Assembly: GCF_014696105.1 (NCBI RefSeq)
Contig: NZ_JACJPO010000056.1
Coordinates: forward strand, 186,001 to 250,000
From: Microcoleus sp. FACHB-1515
GTDB lineage: Bacteria; Cyanobacteriota; Cyanobacteriia; Elainellales; Elainellaceae
DNA: 64,000 bases
Reading direction: 5' to 3'
The translations under genes were made by a program, and so were the position numbers. The notes under the pieces were generated by a model, which searched no databases, was not told the DNA's origin, and saw only the letters and a list, made by a program, of their open reading frames with translations. This document shows, one piece after another, positions 37,366 through 46,708 of this stretch; positions within the stretch are counted from its first letter, which is position 1, and each line of letters opens with the position of its first letter.

Positions 37366-38778
37366 TTAGGAATCAACTTGCTGCGCTTCTGCCTGAGCTT
37401 CGACGGGCGATTGAAACACAACGCGCAGCAGGACGGGCGCTAGGAACGTTGTCAAAATCACCATGACCACGATCGCCGCTTTCAAAGGCGCAGACAGCAC
37501 GCCGCTCGCCGCACCCACCCCCAAAAAGACCAGTCCAACTTCGCCACGCGGAATCATTCCCACACCGATCGCCAAGCGGTTGAGCGAACCTTGTCCAAAC
37601 ACGCTTGCTCCCGTCACGACCTTGCCCAAAATTGCCACAGCGACCAGGAAGATTGACATTATCAAACCTTCTTGATTGGCGGGAATAAATGGATTCAAAA
37701 CGCTAACATCGGTGCGAGCGCCAACGGTGACGAAGAAGATCGGCACGAAGAGATCGGCGATCGGAATTACCAGTTTTTGCAGTTCATTGCGCTCATCGGT
37801 TTCATCGAGTACCAAGCCTGCCGCAAACGCGCCCAAAATTGCTTCTAGGTGCAGCGCGGCTCCCAAATAGGCCATCACAAACGCAAAAATGAAAGCCGGA
37901 ATAATAATGCCGCCGCGCGTTTTCAGCCAGCTAACAACGGTAATAAACGCTTCATTAAAGATGCGACCGAGCAAAATTGCGCCCAGCAAAAATGCCGTTG
38001 CGCTGACGATTAAAACAATGACGTTGGTAACATCAACTTCGCCCGTTTTTGCCAAGCTTGCGACAACTGCCAGGACAATAATTCCCAACACGTCATCGAT
38101 CACAGCCGCACCTAGAATAATCTGGCCTTCTTTAGACGTGAGCCGCCCCATTTCTGACAGCACACGAGACGTGATGCCGATGCTGGTGGCCGTCAATGCT
38201 GCGCCCGCAAAAATCGCAGGCACAGCCGGAATTCCGAAGAAGAACATCAAGCCTGCCGTGCCTGCCGCAAACGGAACGACCACACCGACACAGGCCACGA
38301 CGATCGCCTGCGTGCCAACCGACATCAACTGTTTCAGGTCAGACTCCAAGCCGATCTCAAACAGCAGCACGATCACGCCCAGCTCCGCCAAAACCGCAAT
38401 CACTTCGCTCTGCGTTTGAAACAGCAGCGGCACTTGCGCTTCTGACAGCCCGCCCGTCCGTTCCAAAAACTGCATGATCAGCGAATCAGTTCCATCACTG
38501 CCGCTTTCGGGAAAGACGAGCAGCCGCAGAGCAGACACTCCCACCAAAACGCCGCCCACCAGTTCGCCCAGCACGGGCGGCAAATTGATTCGCGCACAAA
38601 TTTCGCTGCCCAGCTTGGCCGCAAAATAAATTGCCACCAAACTCAACAGCACACTTCCCAGCACCAGCGAATCGTCCACTTCGATCGCGTCTGCCGCAGG
38701 TTCAACCGCAATCGATTGCCACAGATTTGATTGCCCCATCAACAGCGGAAAAATTTTCCCAAGCGTGAAATCAGCCAT
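37366..38778 (-). CDS. Cation/proton antiporter, CPA2 family (NhaS3-like)
   Basis: 470 residues with about 12-13 membrane segments across residues 35-455. The unwound-helix region GLESDLKQL, AALTATSIGITSRVL and GAAVIDDVLGIIVLAVV (with the paired Asp used in H+/cation exchange) match the Na+/H+ exchanger domain. No C-terminal TrkA-N domain, so it is the short form, like Synechocystis NhaS3, an essential Na+(K+)/H+ antiporter of the thylakoid membrane. Ion specificity here is inferred. Confidence 0.85.
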   Translation of the reverse strand: MADFTLGKIFPLLMGQSNLWQSIAVEPAADAIEVDDSLVLGSVLLSLVAIYFAAKLGSEICARINLPPVLGELVGGVLVGVSALRLLVFPESGSDGTDSLIMQFLERTGGLSEAQVPLLFQTQSEVIAVLAELGVIVLLFEIGLESDLKQLMSVGTQAIVVACVGVVVPFAAGTAGLMFFFGIPAVPAIFAGAALTATSIGITSRVLSEMGRLTSKEGQIILGAAVIDDVLGIIVLAVVASLAKTGEVDVTNVIVLIVSATAFLLGAILLGRIFNEAFITVVSWLKTRGGIIIPAFIFAFVMAYLGAALHLEAILGAFAAGLVLDETDERNELQKLVIPIADLFVPIFFVTVGARTDVSVLNPFIPANQEGLIMSIFLVAVAILGKVVTGASVFGQGSLNRLAIGVGMIPRGEVGLVFLGVGAASGVLSAPLKAAIVVMVILTTFLAPVLLRVVFQSPVEAQAEAQQVDS

Positions 38779-38950
38779 CAGGAGAAAATACTCGACCTGT
38801 TTACTCTACAAGGTTCTTTTTGTGCAGAGACAGTCTGAGGTCGATCGCTTGTCAAAGATGAATGACACCAAATGCAGTAATGGTCAGCGGGTTTGGGTAA
38901 TCTCTAGGGTGTGTGTTAAACCCTGCTGGTCGTTTAATTTCTCCACTGAG

Positions 38951-38989
38951 ATCCCCCTAAATCCCCCTTGGAAAGGAGGACTTTGAGAG
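38951..38989. repeat. Dispersed CCCCCTAAATC...GGACTTTGAG element, copy 2
   Basis: ATCCCCCTAAATCCCCCTT, then GGAAAGGAGGACTTTGAGA, same layout as 24884-24919. It lies within the 438-base intergenic region 38779-39216, which has no gene. The stretch just after it (about 39000-39030) is also G-rich. Confidence 0.7.
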
Positions 38990-39216
38990 GTTGTTCGGCT
39001 CCCTCCTTGTTTATGGGGTTGGGGAGGATGAATGCCTGTTAAAACTCACCCTAGCCTGCGATCAGCAAAACGATCGGCAAAATTGCTGCGTCACCAATAT
39101 CCTTGCAAGCGAGGAATTGTGACTCGTTTTAAAATAAAATGTGCTATGCATCTTTCGCTTCGGTAAACGTAAACTGCACCTACGCTAAATTCTCCTCAAA
39201 GTAGGCAAAATCCTGT

Positions 39217-39714
39217 ATGTTATCGAGTTTCGATCGCCTGCTGTTTGTTCGAGGCGTTCCCATCTTTCAAGAACTGCGCGATGATTTTTTAGTGCGGCTC
39301 GCGTCAATCATGGATGAGGTCGCATTCAATAGCAACCATACGATTTTCACCGCAGGGCAAGAAGGACGATCGCTCTATATTTTGGTGTCGGGCAGCGTCC
39401 GTGTCCACAATGGCGATCGCGTCCTTGCTCACGTCGAAAAAGGCGGCTTTTTTGGTGAAATGGCGCTATTTGATGCTGAACCGCGATCGGCTTCGGTGAC
39501 GACGCTAGAGCCGTGCGAATGCTTAATTTTGACGCAGCAGCAGCTTTATGAAGCGATCGACGAAATTCCCGATATTGCCGTTAATATTATCCGCTTGATG
39601 TCGCGCCGCATTCGCGATTTGAACCACAAGCTAGACGCTCAAAGAAATCAAGCAAATGCAGCGCAGGCGATCGGGCAAATTCCCCAAACTGCGCCATTTT
39701 CCGCTAGCCATTAG
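39217..39714 (+). CDS. Cyclic-nucleotide-binding-domain protein without HTH
   Basis: 165 residues. One CNBD/cupin barrel: FQELRDDFLVRLAS, GQEGRSLYILVSGSV, the phosphate-binding-cassette region GGFFGEMALFDAEPRSA, then an alpha-helical C-terminus (IRLMSRRIRDLN). No CRP-type DNA-binding helix follows, so it is not a transcription factor by itself. It may sense a nucleotide and bind a partner. Start ATG 39217. Confidence 0.85.
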   Translation: MLSSFDRLLFVRGVPIFQELRDDFLVRLASIMDEVAFNSNHTIFTAGQEGRSLYILVSGSVRVHNGDRVLAHVEKGGFFGEMALFDAEPRSASVTTLEPCECLILTQQQLYEAIDEIPDIAVNIIRLMSRRIRDLNHKLDAQRNQANAAQAIGQIPQTAPFSASH

Positions 39715-39727
39715 TTTCTGGCAGCCA

Positions 39728-40807
39728 CTAGCGCGGCTCAGACGAAACCGGATCGCGAGGCAAATGAACGGGCGATCGCGCCTGCATTTCTTCAATCTCG
39801 AACAGACTGACGATCACGCCTGCGATCGGAATTGCCAGAAAAATTCCTAAAATTCCGGCCACTCTCGCGCCGATTAGCAGGGCGAGAAACATCAAGACCG
39901 GATTGATGTTGAGCGAATTTTGCATCAGGCGCGGCAGCAGAAAATTCTCCTGCACCTGCTGAATCAGAACGCAGGCAACCAGTACCTTCAGCGACAGCCA
40001 AACGCTTTGCGATAGCAAAAACAAACACACCACACTGATTCCCAGCGTTGCCCCGATGCCTGGAATTAGATCAAACACGCCTGCGATCACGGCCAGCAAC
40101 AAGGGAAACGGTACGCCCAAAGCCAGAAATGCCACAAACGAGCAGGCGATGAAAAACAGCCCGATCAGCAGTTGGCTCCAAAAGTAGTTTTGCAGGTTGC
40201 GCCGGATCACGTAGGAGAAGCGATCGCGCAGATGAATCGGCACGAGCTTCAGTACAAATTCCCACAGCCGCGTTCCATCGAGCAGCATGAAAAAGGCGAT
40301 CACGGCGATGAAAATCAAATTGATCAGGTTGCGTAGCAGAATTTGCAGCAGCGAAAGGCTCGATGTAATTCCCGAAAGTGCCTGATCGCGAAATCGATCG
40401 CCCACCAAATTCAAATCAAGATAAAGATTGCGGCTTTCGAGATAGCGTTCGGCCTGCTCCAAAACCGGAGTCAGCGAGGTAATGAAATCGGCAATGCTTT
40501 CGGTCATCCGCTGCCACTGCGACAAAATCGCCAGCCCCAATGTGGCCGTTGAGCCAACAATCAGCGTCAGACTGACAAAAAAGACAATGAACACCGCCCA
40601 GCCATGCGGCACAAATCGGCGCAGCACTCGCACCGGATGACTCAGCAAAAAGGCGAGCAGCGTCGCTGAAATAAAAATGACGACGACCGTTTCAAAATAA
40701 GCGAGAACGCGCACGATCGCCCAACCGCAGGCAAACAGCAGCAGAAATCGGACAAGCGCCATCGTCTGAAGACGCTCCCACAGCGAAGAAGCAGAAGGAT
40801 GGCTCAT
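39728..40807 (-). CDS. AI-2E family transporter (TqsA/PerM-like)
   Basis: 359 residues with about eight membrane segments; conserved FVLKLVPIHLRDR, then LIGLFFIACSF, and the PGIGATLGI motif with IQQVQENFLLPRLM. The family covers quorum-signal exporters and Na+/H+ or glycolipid-related proteins; the substrate is unknown. Encoded 20 bases after the DUF2288 gene, so probably one operon. Its end is 13 bases from the convergent CNBD gene. Confidence 0.85.
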   Translation of the reverse strand: MSHPSASSLWERLQTMALVRFLLLFACGWAIVRVLAYFETVVVIFISATLLAFLLSHPVRVLRRFVPHGWAVFIVFFVSLTLIVGSTATLGLAILSQWQRMTESIADFITSLTPVLEQAERYLESRNLYLDLNLVGDRFRDQALSGITSSLSLLQILLRNLINLIFIAVIAFFMLLDGTRLWEFVLKLVPIHLRDRFSYVIRRNLQNYFWSQLLIGLFFIACSFVAFLALGVPFPLLLAVIAGVFDLIPGIGATLGISVVCLFLLSQSVWLSLKVLVACVLIQQVQENFLLPRLMQNSLNINPVLMFLALLIGARVAGILGIFLAIPIAGVIVSLFEIEEMQARSPVHLPRDPVSSEPR

Positions 40808-40827
40808 AGCGATGGCTTCACGGGCGA

Positions 40828-41115
40828 CTAAAGGGTTTGGACTAAAACGTAAGGCTGCACGATCAGCGTGGTGAAGCGTTTGCGGCGATCGCGCTCCCAG
40901 TCGGTTAGCTGCGCCTGCGTCGGTTTGCTGATCAAGCCTTCGCCAATCCAGTGCTGTACCGACATGACGTTATCGCTGGCGATCGCCACACCCACATCGG
41001 CCAGATCCAGATTCGTATCGACAATGACGATCGCATCGCGCTGCACGTGGGGCACAAGCCAGTCCCATTCGGCCTGATCGATCATTTCAGTCAGTTCAGA
41101 TTTGAGGTCTTGCAT
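40828..41115 (-). CDS. DUF2288 family protein
   Basis: 95 residues. The sequence AEWDWLVPHVQRDAIVIVD, followed by LDLADVGVAIASDN and WIGEGLISKPTQAQLTDWE, fits the DUF2288 pattern. Small, soluble, no signal peptide. Function unknown. Upstream neighbour of the AI-2E family gene on the same strand. Confidence 0.8.
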   Translation of the reverse strand: MQDLKSELTEMIDQAEWDWLVPHVQRDAIVIVDTNLDLADVGVAIASDNVMSVQHWIGEGLISKPTQAQLTDWERDRRKRFTTLIVQPYVLVQTL

Positions 41116-41191
41116 GATGGCGGCAGATTAACCAAGGTTTTATTTTACCTTGGCTTTTCGGGTACGCCTGTCCACCGGGGGTAGGAATCGC

Positions 41192-41221
41192 TTGACAAAA
41201 CAAACTCATAACGAGTACGTT
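41192..41221 (+). promoter_or_regulatory. Candidate promoter and dyad upstream of the peroxiredoxin
   Basis: A consensus -35 TTGACA (41192-41197) has a poor -10 (TACGTT, 41216-41221) after 18 bases. In the spacer ACTC (41204-41207) and GAGT (41213-41216) form a small dyad that a redox regulator could bind. Weak evidence. Confidence 0.35.
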
Positions 41222-41230
41222 TATTGAGAA

Positions 41231-42031
41231 ATGTTTCACCAAGAGATTTCCGCAATGTTAACCAACCGAGAAGGACAGCGCGTTCCCACCGTTACCTTTC
41301 GCACCCGCCAAGACAATCAGTGGGTGGATGTCACGACCGACGAACTGTTTGCAGGCAAAACCGTTGTCATTTTCTCGCTGCCCGGAGCCTTCACGCCGAC
41401 TTGCTCCTCGACGCATCTACCCGGATACAACGAACTGGCTCGCGTGTTCTACAGCAACGGTGTTGACGACATTTTGTGCTTCTCGGTCAACGATCCGTTT
41501 GTGATGAGCGAATGGGCAAAAGACCAAAACTCAAAGTACGTCAAGCTGATTCCCGACGGCAACGGCGAATTCACTGAGGGAATGGGAATGCTGGTTGATA
41601 AAGCCGATCTAGGATTTGGCAAGCGATCGTGGCGCTATTCTGCCTTGATCAAAAACGGCGTGATCGAAAAAATGTTTATTGAGCCAGAAGAGCCGGGCGA
41701 TCCGTTCAAGGTGTCGGATGCTTACACGATGCTCAACTACATCAATCCCAATGCCGTCCATCCGCGTTTGATTACGCTGTTTACCAAAGTTGGCTGTCCG
41801 TTCTGCGCTCGCGCCAAAGCAATGCTGAAAGAGCGCGATTTGGAATTTGAAGAAATTGTTTTGAACCGGGATATCACGACGCGATCGCTCCGCGCGGTCA
41901 CAGGTGCAACCACCGTCCCGCAAGTGTTTGTTGATGGCACGCTGATCGGCGATTCCGAAGCGCTGGCAGATTATTTTCTAGGTCTAGAGCAAGGAAACGT
42001 CGATGACTGCTTGACAACTGCAACCGCCTAA
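41231..42031 (+). CDS. Peroxiredoxin 5-glutaredoxin fusion
   Basis: 266 residues from ATG 41231; ATG 41255 with AAGAGA upstream may be the true start (258 residues). The N-terminal Prx5 domain has the peroxidatic Cys in [11 protein letters not shown]. The C-terminal glutaredoxin has CPFCARAK and TVPQVFVDG. In such hybrids the Grx domain uses glutathione to recycle the Prx domain that reduces H2O2 and alkyl peroxides. Followed by a strong terminator. Confidence 0.93.
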   Translation: MFHQEISAMLTNREGQRVPTVTFRTRQDNQWVDVTTDELFAGKTVVIFSLPGAFTPTCSSTHLPGYNELARVFYSNGVDDILCFSVNDPFVMSEWAKDQNSKYVKLIPDGNGEFTEGMGMLVDKADLGFGKRSWRYSALIKNGVIEKMFIEPEEPGDPFKVSDAYTMLNYINPNAVHPRLITLFTKVGCPFCARAKAMLKERDLEFEEIVLNRDITTRSLRAVTGATTVPQVFVDGTLIGDSEALADYFLGLEQGNVDDCLTTATA

Positions 42032-42056
42032 TCCTTCGCGTCACATTTTTAAGCTG

Positions 42057-42100
42057 AATTCGATCGAGTGATTGGCTGGAAACCACTCGATCGAATTTTT
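42057..42100 (+). terminator. Rho-independent terminator after the Prx-Grx gene
   Basis: AATTCGATCGAGTG (42057-42070) pairs perfectly with CACTCGATCGAATT (42084-42097) and is followed by a T-run to 42100. Confidence 0.9.
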
Positions 42101-42199
42101 GTTGGACGAAAAGCAAATGGTAGGATGGAAATTCTCATTGCTGCTTCTCGCCATTGGGTCAATCCGGCTCGCATCAACAGGCTCAGATCAAAGTGAAAC

Positions 42200-42871
42200 A
42201 TGGATAAATCGTTCAAGCATCTCGACACAATTACCGCGCTGTTTGTGGCAGTGCTGTTAATCTCCAATGTTGCCTCTACAAAAATTTTGGAGTTAGGGCC
42301 ATTTACGTTTGATGGCGGAACAATCTTATTTCCGCTCAGCTATATTTTTGGCGACATTTTAACCGAGGTGTATGGCTATGCGCGATCGAGAAAAGTGATC
42401 TGGCTCGGCTTCATTTCGGCGCTGCTAATGTCGATCGTAATCATTGTTGTGGGAGCGTTGCCGCCCGCTCCAGACTGGCAGTTTCAAACCGCATACGAGC
42501 AAATCTTAGGCTTCACGCCCAGAATTGTATTTGCCAGCCTGCTTGCTTATTTTGCGGGTGAATTCTCAAATTCTTTTGTGTTAGCCAAGCTGAAAGTCCG
42601 AACGCGCGGCAGATGGCTTTGGAGCCGCACCATTAGCTCAACGCTGATTGGTCAAGTCGTAGACACTGCAATTTTTGCGATCGTCGCGTTTTCCGGCGTG
42701 ATTCCGAATGCCCTGCTGACTCAACTGATTATTTCCAACTACATCTTTAAGTGCGGCGTCGAAATTCTGTTTACGCCCATCACCTATTGGATCGTTGGCT
42801 GGCTGAAGCAGCAAGAGCGCGAAGATTATTACGACGTGGAAACGAATTTCAATCCGTTTCGCTTTCAGTAG
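42200..42871 (+). CDS. Queuosine precursor transporter, YhhQ/VUT family
   Basis: 223 residues with six hydrophobic segments. The family signature is clear: LISNVASTKILEL, FPLSYIFGDILTEVYGYARS and LIISNYIFKCGVE. YhhQ-type carriers import queuine precursors (preQ0/preQ1) used for tRNA modification; the family also has members of unknown substrate. Start ATG 42200. No preQ1 aptamer is visible in the leader. Confidence 0.88.
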   Translation: MDKSFKHLDTITALFVAVLLISNVASTKILELGPFTFDGGTILFPLSYIFGDILTEVYGYARSRKVIWLGFISALLMSIVIIVVGALPPAPDWQFQTAYEQILGFTPRIVFASLLAYFAGEFSNSFVLAKLKVRTRGRWLWSRTISSTLIGQVVDTAIFAIVAFSGVIPNALLTQLIISNYIFKCGVEILFTPITYWIVGWLKQQEREDYYDVETNFNPFRFQ

Positions 42872-43090
42872 GCGCGATCGATCGCGCCAGCCTTGCCCCC
42901 ACTGGCTGAATTGTTCGATAGCGTTTGAGCTTTCGGCGATCGAAATTCAGGACGATTCAAGCTCGATTTGCTGGTTGGCGATCGCGTGGAAATTTTGCTT
43001 CTGACGCTTGAAAAGCTGAAGTGAGAAATCTTACCTGAAGCAGCCGTGTTTGCACTAGATAATTTTCTTTCAAAAGAAAAAACAAAAGGC

Positions 43091-43121
43091 AAAAAAAGAC
43101 CTCTGGCGGTGAACCAGAGGT
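43091..43121 (-). terminator. Minus-strand terminator with no upstream minus-strand gene
   Basis: ACCTCTGG (43099-43106) pairs with CCAGAGGT (43114-43121). Read on the minus strand the stem is followed by seven T from the A-run at 43091-43097. The nearest minus-strand CDS is moaC, over 470 bases upstream and beyond an opposite-strand gene, so this may end a small RNA or long moaC read-through. The rest of 42872-43243 holds no gene. Confidence 0.65.
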
Positions 43122-43243
43122 GCTAATCAGGGTGCATCTACTATTTAGTTCTAACCTGAATGATGGTGATTATTGGGAAGTAAATGACTCGATTCGGTCA
43201 AGACTGTTTGAAGTATTAATGAAGACTCTGGTGATCTACGGTT

Positions 43244-43585
43244 ATGCGCTATCCCGTCACGCCCGATGGTCGCTATTTCGTCGTGAAAGGTCAGCTTTGG
43301 CGATGCACTAATCCGCAGCTTTCCGAGGCTGATCGATCGCGACTGGTCAAAGAACTAATGCAGGCACGACGCGCCGTCAAAACCGCCCTTCAACACAAAG
43401 ATGCAAATGCCCTTCAGCAGGCGCGGCAACAGGTGGACGCCGCAAAAGTGGCACTAGGCGAACGAGGAGCCGTGTGGTGGACAGATGGCGCACCCGACTA
43501 CAATCGTAAATTTGCCAAAAATACGCCCTATGCCGATTGGTATGCGGCACTGGAACAAGCGAGTGATGCAGGCACGATCGAATAA
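43244..43585 (+). CDS. Conserved hypothetical protein
   Basis: 113 residues. It starts MRYPVTPDGRYFVVKGQLWR and ends with GAVWWTDGAPDYNRKFAKNT, then YADWY; these ends resemble a small cytosolic protein found in many bacteria, without known function. The centre is a charged helix (LVKELMQARRAVKTAL). Its 3' end is 10 bases from the convergent moaC end. Confidence 0.75.
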   Translation: MRYPVTPDGRYFVVKGQLWRCTNPQLSEADRSRLVKELMQARRAVKTALQHKDANALQQARQQVDAAKVALGERGAVWWTDGAPDYNRKFAKNTPYADWYAALEQASDAGTIE

Positions 43586-43595
43586 GCCAGTCGGT

Positions 43596-44171
43596 TCATG
43601 CTTCGCGCTGATAGTCTCCCGACTTGCCGCCCGTTTTGCTGAGCAATCGAATCGATTCGATCGACATTGACTTTTCGATCGCTTTTGCCATGTCATACAG
43701 CGTCAGAGCGGCGATCGAAACTGCTGTCAGCGCTTCCATTTCAACTCCGGTTTCGGCCTTGATGCGGACGGTCGCTCGAATCTGGTATCCCGGAAGGTCG
43801 CGATCGGGCGTGATTTGCACTTCAACTTTTTGCAGCGGCAGCGGATGGCAGAGCGGAATCAAATTCGCAGTTTGTTTCGCGGCCATAATTCCGGCGAGGC
43901 GGGCTGTACCAATCACGTCGCCTTTGGGCGCATTGCCCGATTCGATCGCATCCAAGGTTTCCGGCTGCATTCGGACTTGAGCAGCGGCGATCGCTTCACG
44001 CACCGTCACCGCTTTTTCAGACACGTCAACCATGTTGGCTTCGCCGCTGGCGCTAAGGTGCGTCAGGTCGGCTGGCGTGGCCTCAGGGCGATCGGGCTGG
44101 TCGGGCTGAACCGCGTCGAGATAGTCGGTTTCTGCGGTGTTTTCGGGATTGGGAAAATTACTTTGCGTCAT
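43596..44171 (-). CDS. moaC: Cyclic pyranopterin monophosphate synthase
   Basis: 191 residues; the usual 155-160-residue domain begins [18 protein letters not shown] at about residue 36, after an acidic extension. [21 protein letters not shown] and the C-terminal [10 protein letters not shown] are the active-site elements. It converts 3',8-cyclo-GTP to cPMP, step 2 of molybdenum cofactor synthesis, needed by XDH encoded at 28-31.7 kb. The N-terminal 35 residues may mark a wrong start or a real extension. Confidence 0.96.
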   Translation of the reverse strand: MTQSNFPNPENTAETDYLDAVQPDQPDRPEATPADLTHLSASGEANMVDVSEKAVTVREAIAAAQVRMQPETLDAIESGNAPKGDVIGTARLAGIMAAKQTANLIPLCHPLPLQKVEVQITPDRDLPGYQIRATVRIKAETGVEMEALTAVSIAALTLYDMAKAIEKSMSIESIRLLSKTGGKSGDYQREA

Positions 44172-44206
44172 CGCGATTACCTGTGCTACTATTAGAACTT
44201 GTGAAA

Positions 44207-44280
44207 GGGCTTGTAGCTCAGTGGACTAGAGCACGTGGCTACGGACCACGGTGTCGGGGGTTCGAATCCCTCCTAGCCCG
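44207..44280 (+). tRNA. tRNA-Arg (anticodon ACG)
   Basis: Cloverleaf: acceptor GGGCTTG/CTAGCCC with one T-T mismatch, D-arm GCTC/GAGC, anticodon stem CGTGG/CCACG with loop CTACGGA, T-arm GGGGG/CCCTC with TTCGAAT, discriminator G at 44280. The CCA end is not encoded. It reads CGN Arg codons after A34 deamination. Confidence 0.95.
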
Positions 44281-44285
44281 TCCCC

Positions 44286-44317
44286 AAGGGTGGACTCGTT
44301 AAGAGTCTACCCTTTTT
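44286..44317 (+). terminator. tRNA-Arg terminator, overlapping the MFS gene end
   Basis: AAGGGTGGACTC (44286-44297) pairs with GAGTCTACCCTT (44303-44314, one G-U pair) followed by T's. The 3' arm is at the same time the last codons of the minus-strand MFS gene. Confidence 0.8.
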
Positions 44318-45549
44318 GCTTGCGGCCCGTTAATCGCGTAGATGTCGCGTCCCCGCCCGATCGCAAAGCGAAACGAATGCGCCAAATTCTTGCTCGACAG
44401 CGTGGCAAAGACAACGATCGCCAGCATCGACAGCAATCCGGCTAGGCCAAAAATGCCTCGATAGCCGATCGCGATCGCCACCGTTCCCAAGACGGGTCCC
44501 GCGATCGCAATGCCCAAATCAAAGCCGACCATGCAAACGCCAAAAATTCGCCCGCGCTCGTTGGGCATGGCGCGATCGGCCATCAGCGCGGCCATCATCG
44601 GAATCAAGGTTCCGGCTCCTGCGCCTTCGATCGCGCCAGCCAGCAAAAATTCCGTCGCGCTGGTTGCTCGCCACAGCAGCAGCATCGACAAGCTGTACAA
44701 AATCAGGCTGAAGGAAATGAACAAGCCGCGCCCGTAGCGATCGGAGGCGCGACCCGTCACCAGCCGAATGCTGAAGCTGGCGATCGCCGCTGCCGTATAG
44801 AACAAGCCAACATTCAGATCGACTCCCGCTTCCTGCACGAACAGCGGCACAAACGTACTGAGTGTGCCAAACGCCAAACCGATCAGCAGCAAAACCGCCG
44901 CTGGAATGCGAACGCGCGGCGTGATCAGCAAACCCCAAAACTGACTGCTATCGGTTTCGGCACTGGTGCGATCGATCGTCGGTTCCTGCACCTGAGCCGT
45001 ACACAGCAGCCCGATCATTCCCAAACCTGCTGCCGCCGCAAACATCGGCAGATAGCCCAGCCATTCGTGCAGATAGCCGCCCAAGGCGGGACCAAGCGCC
45101 ATGCCGATCGGATTCACCAAGCTCATGTAGCCAATCAGTTCGCCGCGATGAGCAGGCGGCGAAAAATCCACCACCAGCGCACTGTAGGCCAGCGCAAACG
45201 CAGCAATGCTGAGTCCGTGCAGGGCGCGAATCCCCATCAGCAGCGGAATCGAATCGGTAAGCGCATAGCCGATCGGGGCGAATGCCACTGCTGCCATGCC
45301 GATCAGCAAAACGAGTTTGCGGCCTTTGCGATCGGCCAACTGCGCCAGCCAACTGCGCGAAATCAACAGTCCGATCGCAAACGTGCCCATGACGATGCCG
45401 ATCGCCTGACTGTCTGCTCCACGATCGCGAATGTACAGCGGCAAAGTTGGCAGTAGAGCGGCCAGCGCTGACCAAAACAGCAAGCCTGCCGTAAACAAAA
45501 TCAGCAAATTTTTCCGCAAGCTGGGACTAAAAGAAAAAATCAGGTTCAA
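44299..45549 (-). CDS. MFS transporter
   Basis: 416 residues, 12 predicted membrane segments. The loop 2-3 motif is LAQLADRKGRKLVL (MFS motif A), repeated in the second half as VTGRASDRYGRGLF. Drug/H+ antiporter-like; substrate unknown. The start is TTG 45549, as no ATG or GTG fits the first helix. Convergent with tRNA-Arg. Confidence 0.85.
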   Translation of the reverse strand: MNLIFSFSPSLRKNLLILFTAGLLFWSALAALLPTLPLYIRDRGADSQAIGIVMGTFAIGLLISRSWLAQLADRKGRKLVLLIGMAAVAFAPIGYALTDSIPLLMGIRALHGLSIAAFALAYSALVVDFSPPAHRGELIGYMSLVNPIGMALGPALGGYLHEWLGYLPMFAAAAGLGMIGLLCTAQVQEPTIDRTSAETDSSQFWGLLITPRVRIPAAVLLLIGLAFGTLSTFVPLFVQEAGVDLNVGLFYTAAAIASFSIRLVTGRASDRYGRGLFISFSLILYSLSMLLLWRATSATEFLLAGAIEGAGAGTLIPMMAALMADRAMPNERGRIFGVCMVGFDLGIAIAGPVLGTVAIAIGYRGIFGLAGLLSMLAIVVFATLSSKNLAHSFRFAIGRGRDIYAINGPQAKRVDS

Positions 45550-45641
45550 GGTGAAGATGCAGCATAACGCCGTTTTGATTGTTGCGCCAAAACTACGAGT
45601 ACGACATCTGGCTTATGGTGCAAGCGTTCGCGCTCCAATTT

Positions 45642-45935
45642 CTAAGGCAACAAAAACGGAAACAGCGATCGAATTGCCTGTCGAATTCGCAACAGCCGAA
45701 TCGTATTGCTGACGCGACGGCTCAAGATCGGCGTGCCGCGATCGCTCAATTCCTCTTGCAGCCGCGCATATTCTCCGGGCGAAACAGGTTCACCATCAAC
45801 GGGCGATCGCGCCTCGGTAATAATTTCCGTCCGCAGCACTTCCTCTGGCGGATCATCAGGCGGCGGCAAGGCGGCAGCCGGAAGCGTCCACAGCAGCCCG
45901 CCCACGAACAGAAATAGACACAGGAAGCGAATCAT
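45642..45935 (-). CDS. Small exported protein
   Basis: 97 residues from ATG 45935 (the frame extends to 46007). Signal peptide: MIRFLCLFLFVGGLLWTLPA, then AAALP. The mature part is acidic, then ends in basic helices (RRVSNTIRLLRIRQAIRSLF). No family is recognised. It is divergent from the ParA gene, whose start lies 119 bases away. Confidence 0.6.
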   Translation of the reverse strand: MIRFLCLFLFVGGLLWTLPAAALPPPDDPPEEVLRTEIITEARSPVDGEPVSPGEYARLQEELSDRGTPILSRRVSNTIRLLRIRQAIRSLFPFLLP

Positions 45936-46054
45936 GTAGCAACCATAGCAAAGCCGACCTGAATTCCCGACAGCCCCTTGTGACATTCCGCAACTGAATC
46001 GCTGCATCTTCGCTCGATCGCGGTATATTCAAACAGCGGATTTCTATCAGTAAT

Positions 46055-46705
46055 TTGGCTGTGACTTCGACTGCTCCGGGCAAAATTCTCGCCGTACTCA
46101 ACGGGAAAGGCGGAGTGGGAAAAACCACAACGGCCATTAATCTATCGGCAATTTTGGCGAAAGAATGGCCTGTTTTGCTTGTCGATGCCGACCCGCAAGG
46201 CTCAGCCACCTGGTGGAGCGATCGCAATCCCATCAATATCGGCTTTGACATTACGCAAGAAACCAATCCGCAACTGTTGAACCGTTTACGCAAGGTGCAA
46301 GGCTACGGGCTGATCGTGGTGGATACGCCGCCTGCCCTGAATTCTGAAACCCTGGCAGCAGTCGTGGCGCAAGCGGATTATTTGGTTTTGCCGACGCCGC
46401 CTGCACCGATGGATCTGGCGGTTTTGATTGAAACAGTGAAGTCTGCGGTGCGTCCCTCTCGTGTTCCGCATCGCGTGCTGCTTACGAGAGTTGATCCGCG
46501 CAGCATCAATGAAGCGAAAGAAGCACAAAGCACTTTAATGGAGCTAGGGATTCCGGCTTGTCGTGCCTTTATTCGAGCTTATAAAGCACATGAGCGATCG
46601 GCCTTGGAAGGCGTCGCAATTACGCAGTGGCGCGGCAGACAAGCCAAAGAAGCCGCAGCCGACTATCGCCGCGTGGCAACTGAGATACAGCAAGACTGGA
46701 GATAA
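46055..46705 (+). CDS. ParA-family ATPase (McdA-like candidate)
   Basis: 216 residues from TTG 46055 (GTG 46061 possible). The deviant Walker A with both Lys is [15 protein letters not shown], Walker A' is [15 protein letters not shown] and Walker B is LIVVDTPPA. ParA ATPases form nucleoid-bound gradients that position plasmids, chromosomes, chemoreceptors or carboxysomes. No ParB gene follows. Instead, 3 bases after the stop lies a coiled-coil protein with a C-terminal Trp, the layout of McdA/McdB carboxysome-positioning pairs. This link is inference. Confidence 0.85.
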   Translation: MAVTSTAPGKILAVLNGKGGVGKTTTAINLSAILAKEWPVLLVDADPQGSATWWSDRNPINIGFDITQETNPQLLNRLRKVQGYGLIVVDTPPALNSETLAAVVAQADYLVLPTPPAPMDLAVLIETVKSAVRPSRVPHRVLLTRVDPRSINEAKEAQSTLMELGIPACRAFIRAYKAHERSALEGVAITQWRGRQAKEAAADYRRVATEIQQDWR

Positions 46706-46708
46706 AAA

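Noticed and set aside
42101-42199. preQ1 riboswitch upstream of the YhhQ-type gene
   Set aside because: I looked for the short class I aptamer (a C-rich loop followed by an A-rich tail) and found no match.
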